Shown here piece after piece: positions 29,060 through 41,156 of a DNA stretch of 64,000 bases; position 1 is the first letter of the stretch, and the number at the start of each line of letters is the position of its first letter. The translations under genes were made by a program, and so were the position numbers. The notes below the pieces were generated by a model that saw nothing but the letters and a program-made list of their open reading frames with translations, made no database searches and was not told the DNA's origin. This stretch comes from Prosthecobacter debontii (GTDB lineage: Bacteria > Verrucomicrobiota > Verrucomicrobiia > Verrucomicrobiales > Verrucomicrobiaceae), in NCBI RefSeq assembly GCF_900167535.1, contig NZ_FUYE01000008.1:62001-126000 (forward strand), in the 5' to 3' direction.

Positions 29060-32000
29060 ATGATCGCGCCGATTCCACACAACGAACATCAGCGTCTGAT
29101 TGCGTTGCGGAGCTTTGATATTCTCGACTCGGATGAAGAGCCAGAATTCGATGACATCGCCAAACTCGCGGCGGGCATCTGTAAGACGCCCATTTCTCTA
29201 ATCTCCTTTGTGGATGAGTCCCGGCAGTGGTTCAAATCTAAAGTTGGCACGTCACTCAAGGAGACCCCACGTGATCACGCTTTTTGCGCCCATGCGATTT
29301 TAGGAAAAGAACTGTTCCTCGTCCCTGACGCCCTCGATGATGACCGCTTTGCTCAAAATCCGCTGGTGCAGAATGAACCGCGGATACGATTTTACGCAGG
29401 CGCTCCTCTGATGATGCCTGACGGTGAAGTGTTGGGAAGCCTCTGTGTCATCGATCAAAATCCACGGCACCTCGATGAATCGCAAAAGCAGGCCTTAGAA
29501 GTGTTGGCCAAGCAGGTGATCTCCCAACTCCAACTCCGGCAGAAAATCCGCGAGCAACAAATTTTAAGCGAAACACAGGCTTCCATCCTGGATGCCTTGC
29601 CAGCCAGCATTGCTTTGCTTGATTCCGACGGGGTAATCATTGCCGCCAATCAAAAGTGGATGGAGTTCACTGCCCTCAATGAAGGCGGCAATGAAGCCCT
29701 TTCTATCGGCAGCAATTACATCAGCGCCTGGGAGGAATTCCCTTGTGAGAGCTCTATTATCTCCCAGCAAGCATCGGAGGGCATCCGCCAAGTCTTAACA
29801 GGTGAACAGCCCAGCTTCGTCCTGGAGTATCCCATCTCGAAGCCCCCCGCACAGCGTTGGTATCGCCTGATGGCGACTCCGATCCGAGACTCTAACCGTC
29901 CGGGTGCGGTCGTGATGCATGCGGATATCACGGAAAGAAAGCTCGCTGAGGAGGCCTTGCGCGATAGTGAAGATCGCTTCCGCGGCACTTTCGAGCGCGC
30001 TGGGGTAGGCATCGCTCATGTGTCTTTGAATGGCCAGATCGAGAAGGCCAACGACAAAGTCTGCAAAATCCTCGGTTATGATCAAAGCGAATTGATCGGC
30101 AGGTCCTTCGTCGAATTGACCGCACCTGAAGACCGTTTCACCAGTCAACGGGCTTTGCGTGAACTCATTGAAGGTTCGCAGGCCTTTTACAGAACTGAAA
30201 AGCGGTATCTCAAAAAGGATGGCGAAATGGCGTGGATCAGTCTGGCGGTAACGCTGGAAAGGACACCCGAGGGCGCAGCCAAATACTTCATCGCAGTCTT
30301 TGAAAACATCACTTCGCGCAAAATCACTGAACTGCGCCTTCATCGTCTCAATCGCCTCCACGCAGTTCTCAGCAAGGTCAGCGAAGCCACCATCCGTCTT
30401 CGACACAAGCAGGACCTTTACGAGCAAGTCTGCCGCATCATCGTCGAGCACGGTCACCTGAGGACAGCCTTCATCACGGAGTTGAATCCAGAAACGCGCA
30501 TCGTCGAGCCACGTGCGGTGTGGGGAGAAGGGCAAGATCACTTCCAGGGCATCACGATCACGGCCGATGGTGGTAGACTGGGGCAAGGTCCCATGGGGAC
30601 AGCCTTCCGAACAGGCTCTTACAACATCTGCAACAATTTCAAAGAGGACCCGCGAGTGGAACCGTGGAGAAGCCGGGCTCTTGAGCATGGCTTCCTGGCC
30701 TGTGCAGCCTTCCCTATTAAGCTGCACAATGAAATCGTGGCGGTGCTTGCCCTTTATGCTGGCGAAGCTGAGTATTTCCAAGAAGACGAGATTCGCCTCA
30801 TGCTTGCAGTGGCCGATGATCTGTCCTTCGCTCTCGAATCCCTGGAGGAAGAGCGAAAACGAACCCTGGCCGAGCAATCGCTACGCAGTAGCGAAGCTAG
30901 TCTGGCCACGGCCCAGAGCATCGCAGGCATCGGAAGCTGGGAGCTTGATCTCGAAAAGCTTACCTCACCGGATAGCAATCCACTGACCTGGTCGGATGAG
31001 ATGTATCGCATTGCCGGTTATGACCCGACGGAGGTCATTGCTACACGTGAGCTTTTTTACAGCCTGATTCCTCCAGAGGATCATGATGCTATTCAGATGG
31101 CTTTCTCAGAAGCCATCGAAACGCAGAGCCAATACACCATCACCTACCGTTTGATTCGTCTCGACGGACAGGAGCGGATCATCCATCAGATCGCTCAACC
31201 GATCTTCGATGAAGTGAGTGGCAAGCCTCTGAAAATGATCGGTGCCGCCCAAGATATCACCGCGCGAAAAAAAGCCGAACTCGAAATCCGACGAGCCAAT
31301 GACTTGCTTAAGGCCGTCACTGACGGCACGCCGGATGCCATTTTCATCAAGGATCTTCACGGGCGATATCTGCTGTTCAACGAAGGTGCAGCCAAACTGG
31401 TAGGCCGCACGGTGGAAGAAGTGATCGGCCAAGACGATACGCTGCTGTTTGGAGAAGAAGCGGGCCTTGCACTCATCGAGAATGACCGACGGATCATGCA
31501 GTCGGGCCAGATGAGCATTGCAGAAGAAGTGCTGACGGTTGCAGGCGTCACACGCACTTTTTTAGCGACCAAAAGCCCTTACCAAGATCAAGACGGGAAT
31601 CTGATCGGTCTGCTGGGCATTTCACGAGACATCACGCTCCAGAAAGAGGCTGAAATCCAACTCAAGGCACTCCTCAAAGAAAACGCCGATCTGTGCACCG
31701 CTCTTGATGAGCATGCCATCGTAGCCCGCACAGATGCCAAGGGGAGAATCATCTATGTGAATGACAAGTTCTGTGCCATCTCCCAGTTTTCTCGCGAAGA
31801 ACTCTTGGCTAAAGATCATCGCATCATCAATTCAGGGTATCACTCGAAAGAGTTCATCCGTGAACTCTGGGACACCATCCGCTCAGGCAAGGCCTGGCAT
31901 GGAGAGATTCACAACAAGGCCAAAGACGGCAGTCTGTATTGGGTCGCCACGACTATTGTCCCCTTCCTTGATGAAACAGGAATCCCTCGCCAATATGTCG

Positions 32001-33949
32001 CAATTCGAGCCGATATCACCGAGCGCAAAAATGCTGAAGAAGCCCTGCGCGAAAGTGAGCAGCGTTTTCAGCTCGCAGTTCAGGGGTCAGCAGCGGCTAT
32101 TTGGGATTGGAACATGACCACGGGAGCAGTCTATTATGCTCCCCTTTTCCTCGAAATGCTGGGTTATTCCGAAGCAGAGTTCCCACCACGGATTGAATCG
32201 TTCCTCCAACATCTTCATCCTGACGATGAAGGTGGTTTTCAGAAAGCGCTCTCCATCCACGTCTCGAACGAGCGCCAACGCTTCGATGCGGATTTTCGCC
32301 TCAAAACAAAACGTGGTAGCTATCGCTGGTTCCGCGCCACTGGACAGGCGATCTATGATACCTCAGGGAAAGCTTCCCGCATGGTCGGCTCCACGTTGGA
32401 CATCACGACACGAAGACAAGCCGAAGAAAAGCTGCGTGAGCAAGCGACTCTTTTGGACAAGGCGCAAGATGCCATCTTGGTCCGCGATCTAAACCACAAC
32501 ATTCTGTATTGGAATCGCAGTGCCGAAAGAATGTATGGGTGGACGTCTGAGGAAGCTGTGGGCAGTTCCATCAAAGATCTTTTGTATAAAGATCCTTCAG
32601 CGTTCATTACCGCCACGCAGGCGACCATTGAAAAGGGTGAATGGAGTGGCGAACTCCAGCAGATCACCAAAAGCGGCAAACAACTGGTGGTGGAAGCACG
32701 ATGGACGCTCGTTCGTGACGAGCATAACCAGCCGAAATCCATCCTGGCCATCAATACCGACATCACGGAGCGAAGAAAGCTAGAGCAACAATTCCTCCGC
32801 GCCCAGCGTATGGAGAGCATCGGGACCTTAGCAGGAGGAATCGCGCATGACCTTAATAACGTCCTGTCTCCCATCATGATGTCGATTGAGTTGCTGCGCC
32901 TCCAAGAGAGCAATCCGAAACGCCTGAGCATCCTATCGGCGATTGAGAGCAGCGCCAAACGCGGAGCTGACATGGTCAGCCAAGTGCTCTCCTTTGCACG
33001 AGGCGTCGATGCGCAACTGGTTGAAGTGCAAATAGGCCGTTTGCTCAGGGAGTTGGAAAAAATTGCCAACGAAACCTTTCTCAAGAGCATCCACATTCGA
33101 TGCGCGATCCCAGAGAACCTTTGGATCGTCTTGGGTGACCCCACTCAACTTCACCAAGTCATTCTCAATCTTTGCGTCAACGCCCGTGATGCCATGCCGC
33201 AGGGCGGCACTCTGACCCTCACGGCAACCAATGAAGTGCTGGATGAACATTACTCAGGCATGAACCTTGAAGCCAAGGCAGGCCCCTATGTGGTGATTCA
33301 GGTCGAAGACACAGGCACAGGCATGCCGCCCGAAGTCATCGAGCGTATTTTTGAGCCTTTCTTCACCACCAAGGAACTTGGCAAAGGCACAGGGCTCGGG
33401 CTCTCCACAAGTCTCGCTATCATCAAGAGCCATGGAGGCTTTATGCGAGTTTATAGCGAAGCTGGCATTGGCACTAAGTTTCGTGTTTACCTACCCGCTC
33501 AGGAACGTTCCGCCTCGGCCAGTAGCGGCCAAGTCATCGTCGAGCTTCCACGTGGCAATAACGAACTCATTCTTGTCGTGGATGATGAGGCCACGGTGAG
33601 GCAAATCACTCGCGAGACTTTGGAGGCCTTTGGCTATCAAGTTCTCTTAGCCTCAGACGGTGCCGAAGCTACGGCGACCTATGCCACCCGAAAAGAAGAC
33701 ATCGCAGTCGTTTTGACCGATATGATGATGCCCATCATGGACGGCCCCACCATGATCCCAGTGCTCATGCGCATGAATCCCCATGCGCGAATCATCGCTG
33801 CCAGCGGCTTGAATGTAAACGGAATGGTTGCCCGTGCCGTCAATGCTGGTGTCCGGCACTTCATTCCCAAACCTTACACTGCGGAGACGCTGCTAAAGAC
33901 GCTGCAAAAAATATTATCCGAATCATTCGACTCAAGGATTGGGGCTTGA
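29060..33949 (+). CDS. Hybrid sensor histidine kinase / response regulator, multi-PAS/GAF
   Basis: 1,629 residues, no membrane segment. Domains in order (approximate): GAF 20-165; PAS 171-290; PAS 298-420; GAF 430-590; PAS repeats at about 605-735, 740-865, 870-990, 990-1120 and 1120-1240, most ending in a DITERK-type PAC tail; HisKA with [13 protein letters not shown], the phosphorylated His being residue 1263; HATPase with N-box [10 protein letters not shown] and G-boxes EDTGTGMPP and [10 protein letters not shown]-terminal receiver with VVDDE and acceptor Asp1554 in VLTDMMMP, plus the conserved Lys in FIPKPY. It is a cytoplasmic integrator of several small-molecule, redox or light signals that autophosphorylates and passes phosphate to its own receiver. 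There is no output domain, and no partner regulator or phosphotransfer protein next to it. The ligands are not predictable from sequence. Confidence 0.95.
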   Translation: MIAPIPHNEHQRLIALRSFDILDSDEEPEFDDIAKLAAGICKTPISLISFVDESRQWFKSKVGTSLKETPRDHAFCAHAILGKELFLVPDALDDDRFAQNPLVQNEPRIRFYAGAPLMMPDGEVLGSLCVIDQNPRHLDESQKQALEVLAKQVISQLQLRQKIREQQILSETQASILDALPASIALLDSDGVIIAANQKWMEFTALNEGGNEALSIGSNYISAWEEFPCESSIISQQASEGIRQVLTGEQPSFVLEYPISKPPAQRWYRLMATPIRDSNRPGAVVMHADITERKLAEEALRDSEDRFRGTFERAGVGIAHVSLNGQIEKANDKVCKILGYDQSELIGRSFVELTAPEDRFTSQRALRELIEGSQAFYRTEKRYLKKDGEMAWISLAVTLERTPEGAAKYFIAVFENITSRKITELRLHRLNRLHAVLSKVSEATIRLRHKQDLYEQVCRIIVEHGHLRTAFITELNPETRIVEPRAVWGEGQDHFQGITITADGGRLGQGPMGTAFRTGSYNICNNFKEDPRVEPWRSRALEHGFLACAAFPIKLHNEIVAVLALYAGEAEYFQEDEIRLMLAVADDLSFALESLEEERKRTLAEQSLRSSEASLATAQSIAGIGSWELDLEKLTSPDSNPLTWSDEMYRIAGYDPTEVIATRELFYSLIPPEDHDAIQMAFSEAIETQSQYTITYRLIRLDGQERIIHQIAQPIFDEVSGKPLKMIGAAQDITARKKAELEIRRANDLLKAVTDGTPDAIFIKDLHGRYLLFNEGAAKLVGRTVEEVIGQDDTLLFGEEAGLALIENDRRIMQSGQMSIAEEVLTVAGVTRTFLATKSPYQDQDGNLIGLLGISRDITLQKEAEIQLKALLKENADLCTALDEHAIVARTDAKGRIIYVNDKFCAISQFSREELLAKDHRIINSGYHSKEFIRELWDTIRSGKAWHGEIHNKAKDGSLYWVATTIVPFLDETGIPRQYVAIRADITERKNAEEALRESEQRFQLAVQGSAAAIWDWNMTTGAVYYAPLFLEMLGYSEAEFPPRIESFLQHLHPDDEGGFQKALSIHVSNERQRFDADFRLKTKRGSYRWFRATGQAIYDTSGKASRMVGSTLDITTRRQAEEKLREQATLLDKAQDAILVRDLNHNILYWNRSAERMYGWTSEEAVGSSIKDLLYKDPSAFITATQATIEKGEWSGELQQITKSGKQLVVEARWTLVRDEHNQPKSILAINTDITERRKLEQQFLRAQRMESIGTLAGGIAHDLNNVLSPIMMSIELLRLQESNPKRLSILSAIESSAKRGADMVSQVLSFARGVDAQLVEVQIGRLLRELEKIANETFLKSIHIRCAIPENLWIVLGDPTQLHQVILNLCVNARDAMPQGGTLTLTATNEVLDEHYSGMNLEAKAGPYVVIQVEDTGTGMPPEVIERIFEPFFTTKELGKGTGLGLSTSLAIIKSHGGFMRVYSEAGIGTKFRVYLPAQERSASASSGQVIVELPRGNNELILVVDDEATVRQITRETLEAFGYQVLLASDGAEATATYATRKEDIAVVLTDMMMPIMDGPTMIPVLMRMNPHARIIAASGLNVNGMVARAVNAGVRHFIPKPYTAETLLKTLQKILSESFDSRIGA

Positions 33950-33960
33950 AGCAGAACAAA

Positions 33961-33995
33961 AGGTGAGTAGGCCAAATCAAACAACCTACCCACCT
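33961..33995. terminator. Hairpin between convergent kinase and leuS genes
   Basis: AGGTGAGTAGG (33961-33971) and CCTACCCACCT (33985-33995) pair over 11 bp with one A/C mismatch and a 13-nt loop. No T-tract follows in either direction, so it may be only a weak or factor-dependent terminator, but its place between two convergent stop codons fits that role. Confidence 0.4.
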
Positions 33996-34011
33996 CAAAC
34001 ATACAGGAAGA

Positions 34012-36612
34012 TCAAACCACCACGTTCACCAGCTTGCCTGGAACGACAATGACCTTCTTTACAGGTTTGCCTTCCATGAACTCCTGCACACGAGCGCTGG
34101 CGAGGGCGATCTTTTCGATCTCCTCTTTCGTGGCTTGGATCGGCACGCGAGCTTTGTCACGCAGCTTACCATTGACCTGGAAGACGATTTCTACCTCGTC
34201 TTCGATCAAGGCCGCTGGGTCAAAGACAGGCCAAGTCTGATCACTCAGCAGCCCACTCACGGCGATCTCGCGGAACTTCGTGGCGATGCGTGCATTCAGC
34301 TCTTCAGCCAGATGCGGTGCAAACGGACCCAACACCTTCAGGAAGGTGATGATCTCTTTCACGGGTTTCACCGCCGCTGCGGTGAAGGAATTCGTGCAGA
34401 TCATCATTTGAGAAATGGCGGTGTTAAAGCTCAGCTTCTCGATGTCTTCGCCACACTTCTTGATGGTTTCATGCAGCACCTTGATGACCTGCTTATCCGC
34501 AGGCGCATCCTGGAGACCCGCAGAGATACTCCACTCGCCTTCTGCATTCTGCTCCATGACCAAGCGCCAGACGCGGGCCAGGAAGCGATAAACCCCTTCC
34601 ACGCCTTTCATGCTCCAGGGCTTCACCTGCTCCAGCGGGCCCATGAACATCTCATACAGACGCAGGGAGTCGGCCCCGTATTCGCGCACGACATCGTCCG
34701 GGTTCACCACGTTACCACGGCTCTTGGACATCTTCTGACCGTCCTCACCCATGATCAGGCCCTGGTTCACCAGACGCTGGAAGGGCTCAGGGGTGCTCAC
34801 AAAGCCCAGATCAAACAGTACCTTGTGCCAGAAACGAGCATACAGCAGGTGCAGCACGGCGTGTTCAGTGCCGCCCACATACAGATCCACACCGCCGGGC
34901 TTACCACCGCCCATCCAGTACTTCTCCGCTTCTTCGCTGATGAATCGTTCGTTATTCTTGGCGTCGCAATAGCGCAGGTAATACCAGCAGGACCCCGCCC
35001 ACTGCGGCATCGTATTCAGCTCACGAGTCGCGGTGTCCGAATACTTCACCCAATCGGTAGCCTTGGACAACGGAGGCTCGGGCGTACCCGTCGGTTTGAA
35101 GTCTTCCAGAGTCGGTGGCAGCAGGGGCAGCTCGCTCTCAGGAATGGAGGCGTGCTGGCCGTTTTCCCAGACAATCGGGAAAGGCTCACCCCAGTAGCGC
35201 TGACGGCTGAACAACCAGTCACGCAGCTTGTAATTCACGGTGCCTTTACCCAGACCTTTCTCTTCCAGCCAGATGGCCATCTTCTTTTTGGCTTCGGCCG
35301 TGGACAAGCCATTCAGGAAGCCGGAGTTGACGGCATAACCTTCGCTGGCGAAACAGGCCGCAGGCTCCATTTCACACACCGCCCCGCCTTCGCCTTCCAG
35401 CTTCGGTGCTGCGGCAACGACCTCACGGATCGGCAAATGGAACTTGGTGGCAAACTCCCAGTCACGTTCATCATGGGCAGGCACTGCCATGATGGCTCCG
35501 GTGCCGTAGCCCATCATCACGTAGTCGGCGATCCACACGGGGATCTTCTCGCCATTGACGGGGTTGATGGCAAAGCCACCCGTAAAGACACCGGTCTTCT
35601 CCTTGGCCAGCTCGGTGCGCTCCAGATCGGACTTGGAGGCCACGCTCTTCTGGTAAGCTTCTACCGCTGCTTTTTGTTCGGCCGTGGTGATGCTCTCCAC
35701 CAGCGGATGCTCAGGTGCGATGACCATGTAAGTCGCCCCGAACAGCGTGTCCGGGCGAGTGGTGAAAACGGTGATCGTCTCGCTGCGATCAGCCACCGTG
35801 AACTTCACCTCGGCACCTTCACTGCGGCCGATCCAGTTGCGCTGCAGCAGCTTGATGCTTTCGGGCCAATCCAGGCCATCCAGCTCATCGATCAGGCGCT
35901 GGGCAAAGGCGGTGATGCGCAGCATCCACTGGCGCATGGGGCGACGCTCCACGGGGAAACCACCCACTTCACTTTTGCCATCGACGACTTCTTCATTGGC
36001 CAGCACGGTGCCCAGTTGCGGACACCAGTTCACCGGAGCCTCGCTGACGTAGGCCAGACGGCGCGCATCGATCTCGGCACGGCTCAGCCCTTGTGCTTCC
36101 AGCTCGCTGATCGGTGCCGCTTTGCCCGCTTCATTCACATAGCTGTTATACAGCTTCAGGAAGATCCACTGCGTCCATTTAAAGTAGTCTGGGTCGGTGG
36201 TGTTCACTTCACGATCCCAGTCATAGGCAAAGCCCAGGCGCTTCAACTGTCCGCGGAAGCCCTCGATGTTTTGCTCCGTGGTCGTGCGTGGATGTTGGCC
36301 GGTCTTGATGGCATACTGCTCCGCAGGCAGACCGAAGGCGTCCCACCCCATCGGGTGCAGGACGTTGAAGCCATTCATCTTCTTGTAACGGCCAATGATG
36401 TCCGTAGCCGTGTAGCCCTCTGGGTGGCCGACATGCAGCCCTGCCCCGCTCGGATAGGGGAACATATCGAGCACGAAGTACTTCGGCTTGGAGGCATCAA
36501 AATCCGCGTCCCCAGGGTTCGGCGTTCGGAAGGCTTTTTTCGCCTCCCAGGTGGCCTGCCATTGGGGCTCAAATTCAGAAAAAGGAAATGCTTTGCGCTG
36601 CTCGCTGCTCAT
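34012..36612 (-). CDS. leuS: Leucyl-tRNA synthetase
   Basis: 866 residues from the ATG at 36612; a TTG five codons further upstream is possible but less likely. The HIGH-type motif is HVGH (residues 60-63) in [18 protein letters not shown], and the KMSKS motif is intact near residue 626 ([14 protein letters not shown]). Between them lies the CP1 editing domain ([28 protein letters not shown]). The C-terminal anticodon-binding part ends in [15 protein letters not shown]. It charges tRNA-Leu in the cytoplasm. It lies 67 bp downstream of the metallo-hydrolase gene on the same strand, so cotranscription is possible. No T-box fits in that short gap. Confidence 0.98.
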   Translation of the reverse strand: MSSEQRKAFPFSEFEPQWQATWEAKKAFRTPNPGDADFDASKPKYFVLDMFPYPSGAGLHVGHPEGYTATDIIGRYKKMNGFNVLHPMGWDAFGLPAEQYAIKTGQHPRTTTEQNIEGFRGQLKRLGFAYDWDREVNTTDPDYFKWTQWIFLKLYNSYVNEAGKAAPISELEAQGLSRAEIDARRLAYVSEAPVNWCPQLGTVLANEEVVDGKSEVGGFPVERRPMRQWMLRITAFAQRLIDELDGLDWPESIKLLQRNWIGRSEGAEVKFTVADRSETITVFTTRPDTLFGATYMVIAPEHPLVESITTAEQKAAVEAYQKSVASKSDLERTELAKEKTGVFTGGFAINPVNGEKIPVWIADYVMMGYGTGAIMAVPAHDERDWEFATKFHLPIREVVAAAPKLEGEGGAVCEMEPAACFASEGYAVNSGFLNGLSTAEAKKKMAIWLEEKGLGKGTVNYKLRDWLFSRQRYWGEPFPIVWENGQHASIPESELPLLPPTLEDFKPTGTPEPPLSKATDWVKYSDTATRELNTMPQWAGSCWYYLRYCDAKNNERFISEEAEKYWMGGGKPGGVDLYVGGTEHAVLHLLYARFWHKVLFDLGFVSTPEPFQRLVNQGLIMGEDGQKMSKSRGNVVNPDDVVREYGADSLRLYEMFMGPLEQVKPWSMKGVEGVYRFLARVWRLVMEQNAEGEWSISAGLQDAPADKQVIKVLHETIKKCGEDIEKLSFNTAISQMMICTNSFTAAAVKPVKEIITFLKVLGPFAPHLAEELNARIATKFREIAVSGLLSDQTWPVFDPAALIEDEVEIVFQVNGKLRDKARVPIQATKEEIEKIALASARVQEFMEGKPVKKVIVVPGKLVNVVV

Positions 36613-36679
36613 ACAAGGGGCGCGCAACTAGGCGCAGCAGGGGCAAAGTGCAACTAGGGAAATGCCCCGCACCGAGCCG

Positions 36680-38080
36680 CTAGAGCTCCACGCTTTGCAT
36701 CATGGAAGCTACCTCGACTTTCCCCTGCGGATGCCGTTCTTTCAGGGCCTCACACAGCACGCTCGACCGCTCGGGCTCGCCATGGACGAGGAAAACCCGC
36801 TGCTTGCTCCCCTTGATCCGATCAAAGTAAGCCAGGAGTTCATCGTGATCCGCATGACCGGAGAAGGAATCCAGCGTTTCGATCTGGGCATTCACGGCAA
36901 ATTCATCCCCCAGGATATTCACCTTCGGGTTCCCATTGCGCAGCTTCCAGCCCAGGGTGTTCTCCGCGCAATAGCCGACGAAGAGAATGATGTTATCTTC
37001 GTTGCTGACGTTGTTTCGCAGGTGATGCAGAATACGTCCGCTTTCCGCCATGCCGGAGGCCGAGATGATGATCGCCGGGCCTTTGATTTTATTGAGTGAC
37101 TTCGACTCATCCACACTGCGCACCAGATGCAGTCCCTCGAATCCAAACGGATCATTCCGCATGAAGACCGACTCCCGCACGGTGGCCTTCAGGTCCTCCA
37201 GATGCAGACGGAAGATCTCCGTGGCGCGCACGGCCAGAGGACTATCCACATAGGTGGGCACTGGCGAGAAGCAGTTCTCCGCGCGGAGCTTATCCAGCGT
37301 GTAAAGCAGCTGCTGAGTGCGCTCCACCGCGAAGGCGGGGATGATCATGTGGGCACGCCGCTGCTGGATCAGACGAATCAGGTGGCAGATGTGCTCCGAG
37401 GTCTGGGCAGGCAGCTCATGCTTACGCCCACCGTACGTGCTCTCCATGATCACATAGTCCACATCCGCCGAGGGAGCCGCGGCTTCCAGCAGATCGTTTT
37501 CAGGCCGCCCCACATCCCCACTGAAAAGCAGGCGGCTGCGTTTGCCCGTGGCGCGTTCTTCCAGATCGAGAATGACCTGGGCACTGCCTAAAATATGGCC
37601 CGCATCAATGAAGGTCAGACTCACCCCATCAGCGATGATCATGGGCCTATTGTAACTCAGGGTCACAAACTGCTTCATGCAGTTTTCCGCATCCAGCTTC
37701 GTATAGCTCGGCAGCAGCAGGGGTAAGTCTTCGCGCTTACGGTGCTTATTCAGCCACTGAATGTCACTCTCATGGATGTGGGCCGCATCCGGCAGCATGA
37801 TGCTGCAGAGATCACGTGTAGGCGGTGTGGCATAGATGTTACCGCTGAAGCCCCGCTTACAAAGATGCGGCAGATTCCCCGCGTGATCGATGTGCGCATG
37901 GGAAAGCACCACGCAATCAATCTGAGCCGGATCAAACGGGAAGTCCCGATTCCGCTCCATCGCTTCTTTGCGACGGCCTTGGTAAAGGCCACAATCCAAA
38001 AGGATACGTACGCCATTAATTTCAATCAGATGCTTGGATCCCGTCGTCGTGCCTGCCGCTCCGCAGAATGTGATTTTCAT
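36680..38080 (-). CDS. MBL-fold beta-CASP RNA-processing hydrolase
   Basis: The ATG at 38080 (MKITFCGAAGTTTGSKHL) is the start. The frame is open to 38371, but the extra sequence is not protein-like and overlaps the divergent gene's control region. The protein has 466 residues. Zinc-binding motif 2 HAHIDH (residues 61-66) follows LDCGLYQG. Beta-CASP features include VDYVIMESTYGGRKH, IPAFAVERTQQLL and SASGMAESGRILHHL. The C-terminal RMMBL part has FSGHADHDELLAYF and VFLVHGEPE. This is the CPSF73-like prokaryotic family of metal-dependent ribonucleases. Substrates in bacteria of this group are unknown. It probably leads a two-gene unit with leuS. Confidence 0.9.
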   Translation of the reverse strand: MKITFCGAAGTTTGSKHLIEINGVRILLDCGLYQGRRKEAMERNRDFPFDPAQIDCVVLSHAHIDHAGNLPHLCKRGFSGNIYATPPTRDLCSIMLPDAAHIHESDIQWLNKHRKREDLPLLLPSYTKLDAENCMKQFVTLSYNRPMIIADGVSLTFIDAGHILGSAQVILDLEERATGKRSRLLFSGDVGRPENDLLEAAAPSADVDYVIMESTYGGRKHELPAQTSEHICHLIRLIQQRRAHMIIPAFAVERTQQLLYTLDKLRAENCFSPVPTYVDSPLAVRATEIFRLHLEDLKATVRESVFMRNDPFGFEGLHLVRSVDESKSLNKIKGPAIIISASGMAESGRILHHLRNNVSNEDNIILFVGYCAENTLGWKLRNGNPKVNILGDEFAVNAQIETLDSFSGHADHDELLAYFDRIKGSKQRVFLVHGEPERSSVLCEALKERHPQGKVEVASMMQSVEL

Positions 38081-38210
38081 GGTTGGGGTATTCCTATCCC
38101 AGCGGAGACCTTGCCCTCTGGCAAGCCTGAAAGGCACACCGATTTGATGAAAAAACACATCAGCATTGTCCATGATACTGCGTAGAATACCTTCTGCCCC
38201 CAACCCGCCC

Positions 38211-41078
38211 ATGCCATCACGTCTCACCCCTTGGCTTCTCTCGCTCCTGCTCCCATGCAGCCTTCCGGCTGCTTTCCCTGAACTGCACAACAGTGAGCCG
38301 GGTAATCCCGAGCCGATAAGTGCCAAGGAAGCTTTGAGCAAGCTACACCTGCCCGAGGGATTCAAGGCCACACTCTACGCGTCCGAGCCCGGTGTGCAAA
38401 ACCCCGTAGCGATGGCCTGGGATGCCCAAGGCCGCATGTGGGTGGCTGAAAACTACACGTATGCCGAGCGGTCCAAGCGCTTCGATCTCTCCATGAATGA
38501 CCGGGTCATCGTTCTGGAAGATAAGGACCACGATGGTCATGCGGAGAGCCGCACGGTGTTCCTCGATAACATCCAGATGCTCACCAGTGTGGAAGTGGGC
38601 CGTGGAGGAGTCTGGCTCATGTGCCCGCCTCAGGTGTTGTTCGTGCCCGATGCCAATGGCGACGCCATCCCCGATGGCCCGCCTCAAGTCGTGCTGGATG
38701 GCTTCACCGTCGCCAAGGATAACTACCACAACTTTGCCAACGGCCTGCGCTGGGGACCTGACGGTTGGCTGTATGGTCGCTGTGGGCATTCCTGCCCGGC
38801 CAATATCGGCGTGCCCGGCACACCCGACGAAGAGCGCGTGCCCATGAAAGGCGGCATCTGGCGCTTCCATCCTGAGACAAAAATCGCCGAGGTCCTGACC
38901 CACGGCACCACCAATCCCTGGGGCCATGATTGGGACAAAAATGGTGAGCTGTTTTTCATCAACACCGTCACCGGCCACCTCTGGCACCTCATCCCCGGAG
39001 CGCATTTGCATGACACCAGCCCATCGCAGAACCCAGGTGTGTATGAGCGGATTGATATGATCGCGGATCACTATCACTTCGATACCAGTGGCAGTTGGCA
39101 GGATAGCCGAGATGGTAAAGCCAACAGCCTCGGCGGCGGTCACGCCCACATCGGCATGATGATCTATCAGGCGGATCAGTGGCCTGAAGCCTATCGCAAC
39201 AAACTCTTCACGCTGAACATGCATGGACGCCGAGCCAATGTGGAGCGGCTGGAGCGTCTCGGCTCCGGTTATGTGGGGCGTCATGAGCCCGATGTCTTCC
39301 TCAGCGATGATCCTTGGTTCCGTGGCATCGAGATCAGCACCGGTCCCGATGGCAGCGGTTACATCCTGGACTGGAGCGATACCGGCGAGTGCCATGAATC
39401 CACTGGCGTGCACCGCACCAGCGGCCGCATTTTCAAAATCAGCTACGGCACCCCAGGCCAGCCGAAACCCGCCCTCTACCCGCGCTGCATGCTCGCCTCC
39501 GGTCCCCTGCCCGCGTTGTGGAAACAGTATCAGGAAGGCAAAGCCACCCCGGCCATGCTTCAAGGCCTGTTGACCGACAGCGATGAACATGTGCGTGCCT
39601 GGGCCATCCGGTTGCTTACCGACTTCTGGCCGCTCGATAGCCTCACCAGCCAACGCCCGAAGCGTGAAGTCTTCGATGAATCCACATACACACAATTGGT
39701 TAAACTGGCCAAAACGGACACCTCCAGCCTCGTCCAACTCACCCTGGCTTCCACCCTGCAACGCCTGCCTCTCAATAAACGTGCCGACCTCGCGAAAGCT
39801 CTGGTGAAGCATGCCGAGTATGCGGAGGATAAAAACCTGCCGTCCATGGTTTGGTATGGCCTCATTCCCTTGGCTCAATCTCAGCCTGACGCGGTCGTCG
39901 CCATTGCGAAGGACTGCCAGTGGCCGAGCACCACCCGCTGGATCACTCGGAATCTCGCCAGCCGTATTGAAACCCAGCCCGAGCCGATCAATGCCCTGCT
40001 GAGCCAAGCCCCCGCACGCGTCCAACAAGCCCTTCTTCAGGGCCTTTCGGAAGCCTTTCAAGGCTGGCGTAAGGCACCCCAACCCACCGCCTGGGCAGCC
40101 TTTTCGACCTCCATCAAGGCGGATCCCGAAACCGCTCAGACCGTCCGTGAACTCAGCAGTCTCTTCGGCGATGGACGCGCTCTCGATGAGGTGAAAAAGC
40201 TGGCTCTCGATGCCCAAGCCTCCGTGGAAAACCGCACCTCCGCCCTCAAGACCCTCATTGATGCACGCCCGGATGATCTGCGTGAGGTTTGTGAAAAGCT
40301 CCTTGAGGTTCGGGGTCTCAATGTCATGGCAGCCAAAGGCCTGGCTCAATTCAACGATCCGGCCATTGGCAAAAAGCTGGTGGATAGCTACCGCAAGTTC
40401 AACAGCCAGGATCGGCCCGAAGTCATCGCCGTTTTGGTTTCCCGCCCTGCCTTTGCCAAGGTGCTGCTGGATCAAATGGCGACCGGAAAAATCGCCCGGG
40501 CAGATCTCTCGGCCTTCCACGCCCGCCAGATCCGCAGCCTCAATGACGATGCCCTGACCCAACGTCTGACCGAGGTCTGGGGAGAACTGCGTGAATCCGC
40601 CGGCGACAAGGCCAAGATGATCGAAGACCTCAAAGCCAAACTCACGCCTGACGTGCTGGCCAAAGCCGATCTCCGCAACGGACGGGCCATGTATCAAATC
40701 TGTTCCGCCTGCCACACGCTTTACGGTGAAGGCGGCAAAGTCGGCCCCGATCTCACCGGCTCGGGTCGTTCCAACATCGACTACCTGCTTGAAAACATTG
40801 TGGATCCCAGCGGCGTGGTCAGCGCGGACTATCGCATGAGCATCTTGACGCTGAAGGATGGTCGCGTGCTCAGTGGTGTGATCAGCAAACAGACCGACCG
40901 CACCCTCACCCTGCGACTGATGACGGAGGAGACCACCGTCGAGAAAAGCGAGATCGCCAAACAAGACACCTCCCCGGTCTCCATGATGCCCGAGGGGCTT
41001 TTGATGGCCTTTCAGCCCGATCAGATCCGCGACCTCATCGCCTACCTCATGCACCCCTCTCAAGTGCCTTTGCAATGA
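38211..41078 (+). CDS. PVC-type haem-binding membrane dehydrogenase with C-terminal cytochrome c
   Basis: The ATG at 38211 starts a signal peptide (MPSRLTPWLLSLLLPCSLPAA); an upstream TTG at 38166 and an ATG at 38172 are in frame but less likely. The protein has 955 residues. The N-terminal half (about 40-420) is a beta-propeller of the PVC membrane-bound dehydrogenase type (LPEGFKATLYASEP, VAMAWDAQGRMWVAE, GLRWGPDGWLYGRCGHSC, STGPDGSGYILDWSDTGECH). The middle is helical and HEAT-like. The C-terminal cytochrome c domain has CSACH (haem Cys831, Cys834, His835), KVGPDLTGSGR and later a Met ligand candidate in VSMMPEG. It should act in the periplasm, oxidising a sugar or similar compound and passing electrons to haem. 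The substrate is unknown. It stands alone, 131 bp from the divergent metallo-hydrolase start. Confidence 0.88.
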   Translation: MPSRLTPWLLSLLLPCSLPAAFPELHNSEPGNPEPISAKEALSKLHLPEGFKATLYASEPGVQNPVAMAWDAQGRMWVAENYTYAERSKRFDLSMNDRVIVLEDKDHDGHAESRTVFLDNIQMLTSVEVGRGGVWLMCPPQVLFVPDANGDAIPDGPPQVVLDGFTVAKDNYHNFANGLRWGPDGWLYGRCGHSCPANIGVPGTPDEERVPMKGGIWRFHPETKIAEVLTHGTTNPWGHDWDKNGELFFINTVTGHLWHLIPGAHLHDTSPSQNPGVYERIDMIADHYHFDTSGSWQDSRDGKANSLGGGHAHIGMMIYQADQWPEAYRNKLFTLNMHGRRANVERLERLGSGYVGRHEPDVFLSDDPWFRGIEISTGPDGSGYILDWSDTGECHESTGVHRTSGRIFKISYGTPGQPKPALYPRCMLASGPLPALWKQYQEGKATPAMLQGLLTDSDEHVRAWAIRLLTDFWPLDSLTSQRPKREVFDESTYTQLVKLAKTDTSSLVQLTLASTLQRLPLNKRADLAKALVKHAEYAEDKNLPSMVWYGLIPLAQSQPDAVVAIAKDCQWPSTTRWITRNLASRIETQPEPINALLSQAPARVQQALLQGLSEAFQGWRKAPQPTAWAAFSTSIKADPETAQTVRELSSLFGDGRALDEVKKLALDAQASVENRTSALKTLIDARPDDLREVCEKLLEVRGLNVMAAKGLAQFNDPAIGKKLVDSYRKFNSQDRPEVIAVLVSRPAFAKVLLDQMATGKIARADLSAFHARQIRSLNDDALTQRLTEVWGELRESAGDKAKMIEDLKAKLTPDVLAKADLRNGRAMYQICSACHTLYGEGGKVGPDLTGSGRSNIDYLLENIVDPSGVVSADYRMSILTLKDGRVLSGVISKQTDRTLTLRLMTEETTVEKSEIAKQDTSPVSMMPEGLLMAFQPDQIRDLIAYLMHPSQVPLQ

Positions 41079-41156
41079 GAGCCACGACCAGGAATACAAC
41101 AACTCGAAGCCATTCAAGGTCTAAGGTGTAGGCTGTGACAAGCACCATACGATACC

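Noticed and set aside
29795-30877. 360-codon minus-strand frame inside the sensor kinase gene
   Set aside because: It overlaps PAS and GAF coding sequence in antisense and shows no protein features.
34135-36657. 840-codon open frame on the plus strand opposite leuS
   Set aside because: The minus-strand frame is an unmistakable leucyl-tRNA synthetase. The antisense frame has no domain, is His/Leu/Arg-rich in the way codon-bias shadows are, and begins beyond the leuS start.
38081-38371. Longer N-terminus of the MBL-fold hydrolase
   Set aside because: The added 97 codons are low in protein character, and MKITFCGAAGTTTGS is the usual family start.
38343-41117. 924-codon open frame on the minus strand opposite the PVC dehydrogenase
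   Set aside because: Shadow of a strongly biased coding sequence. The plus strand has haem motif, signal peptide and family matches; the minus frame has none.
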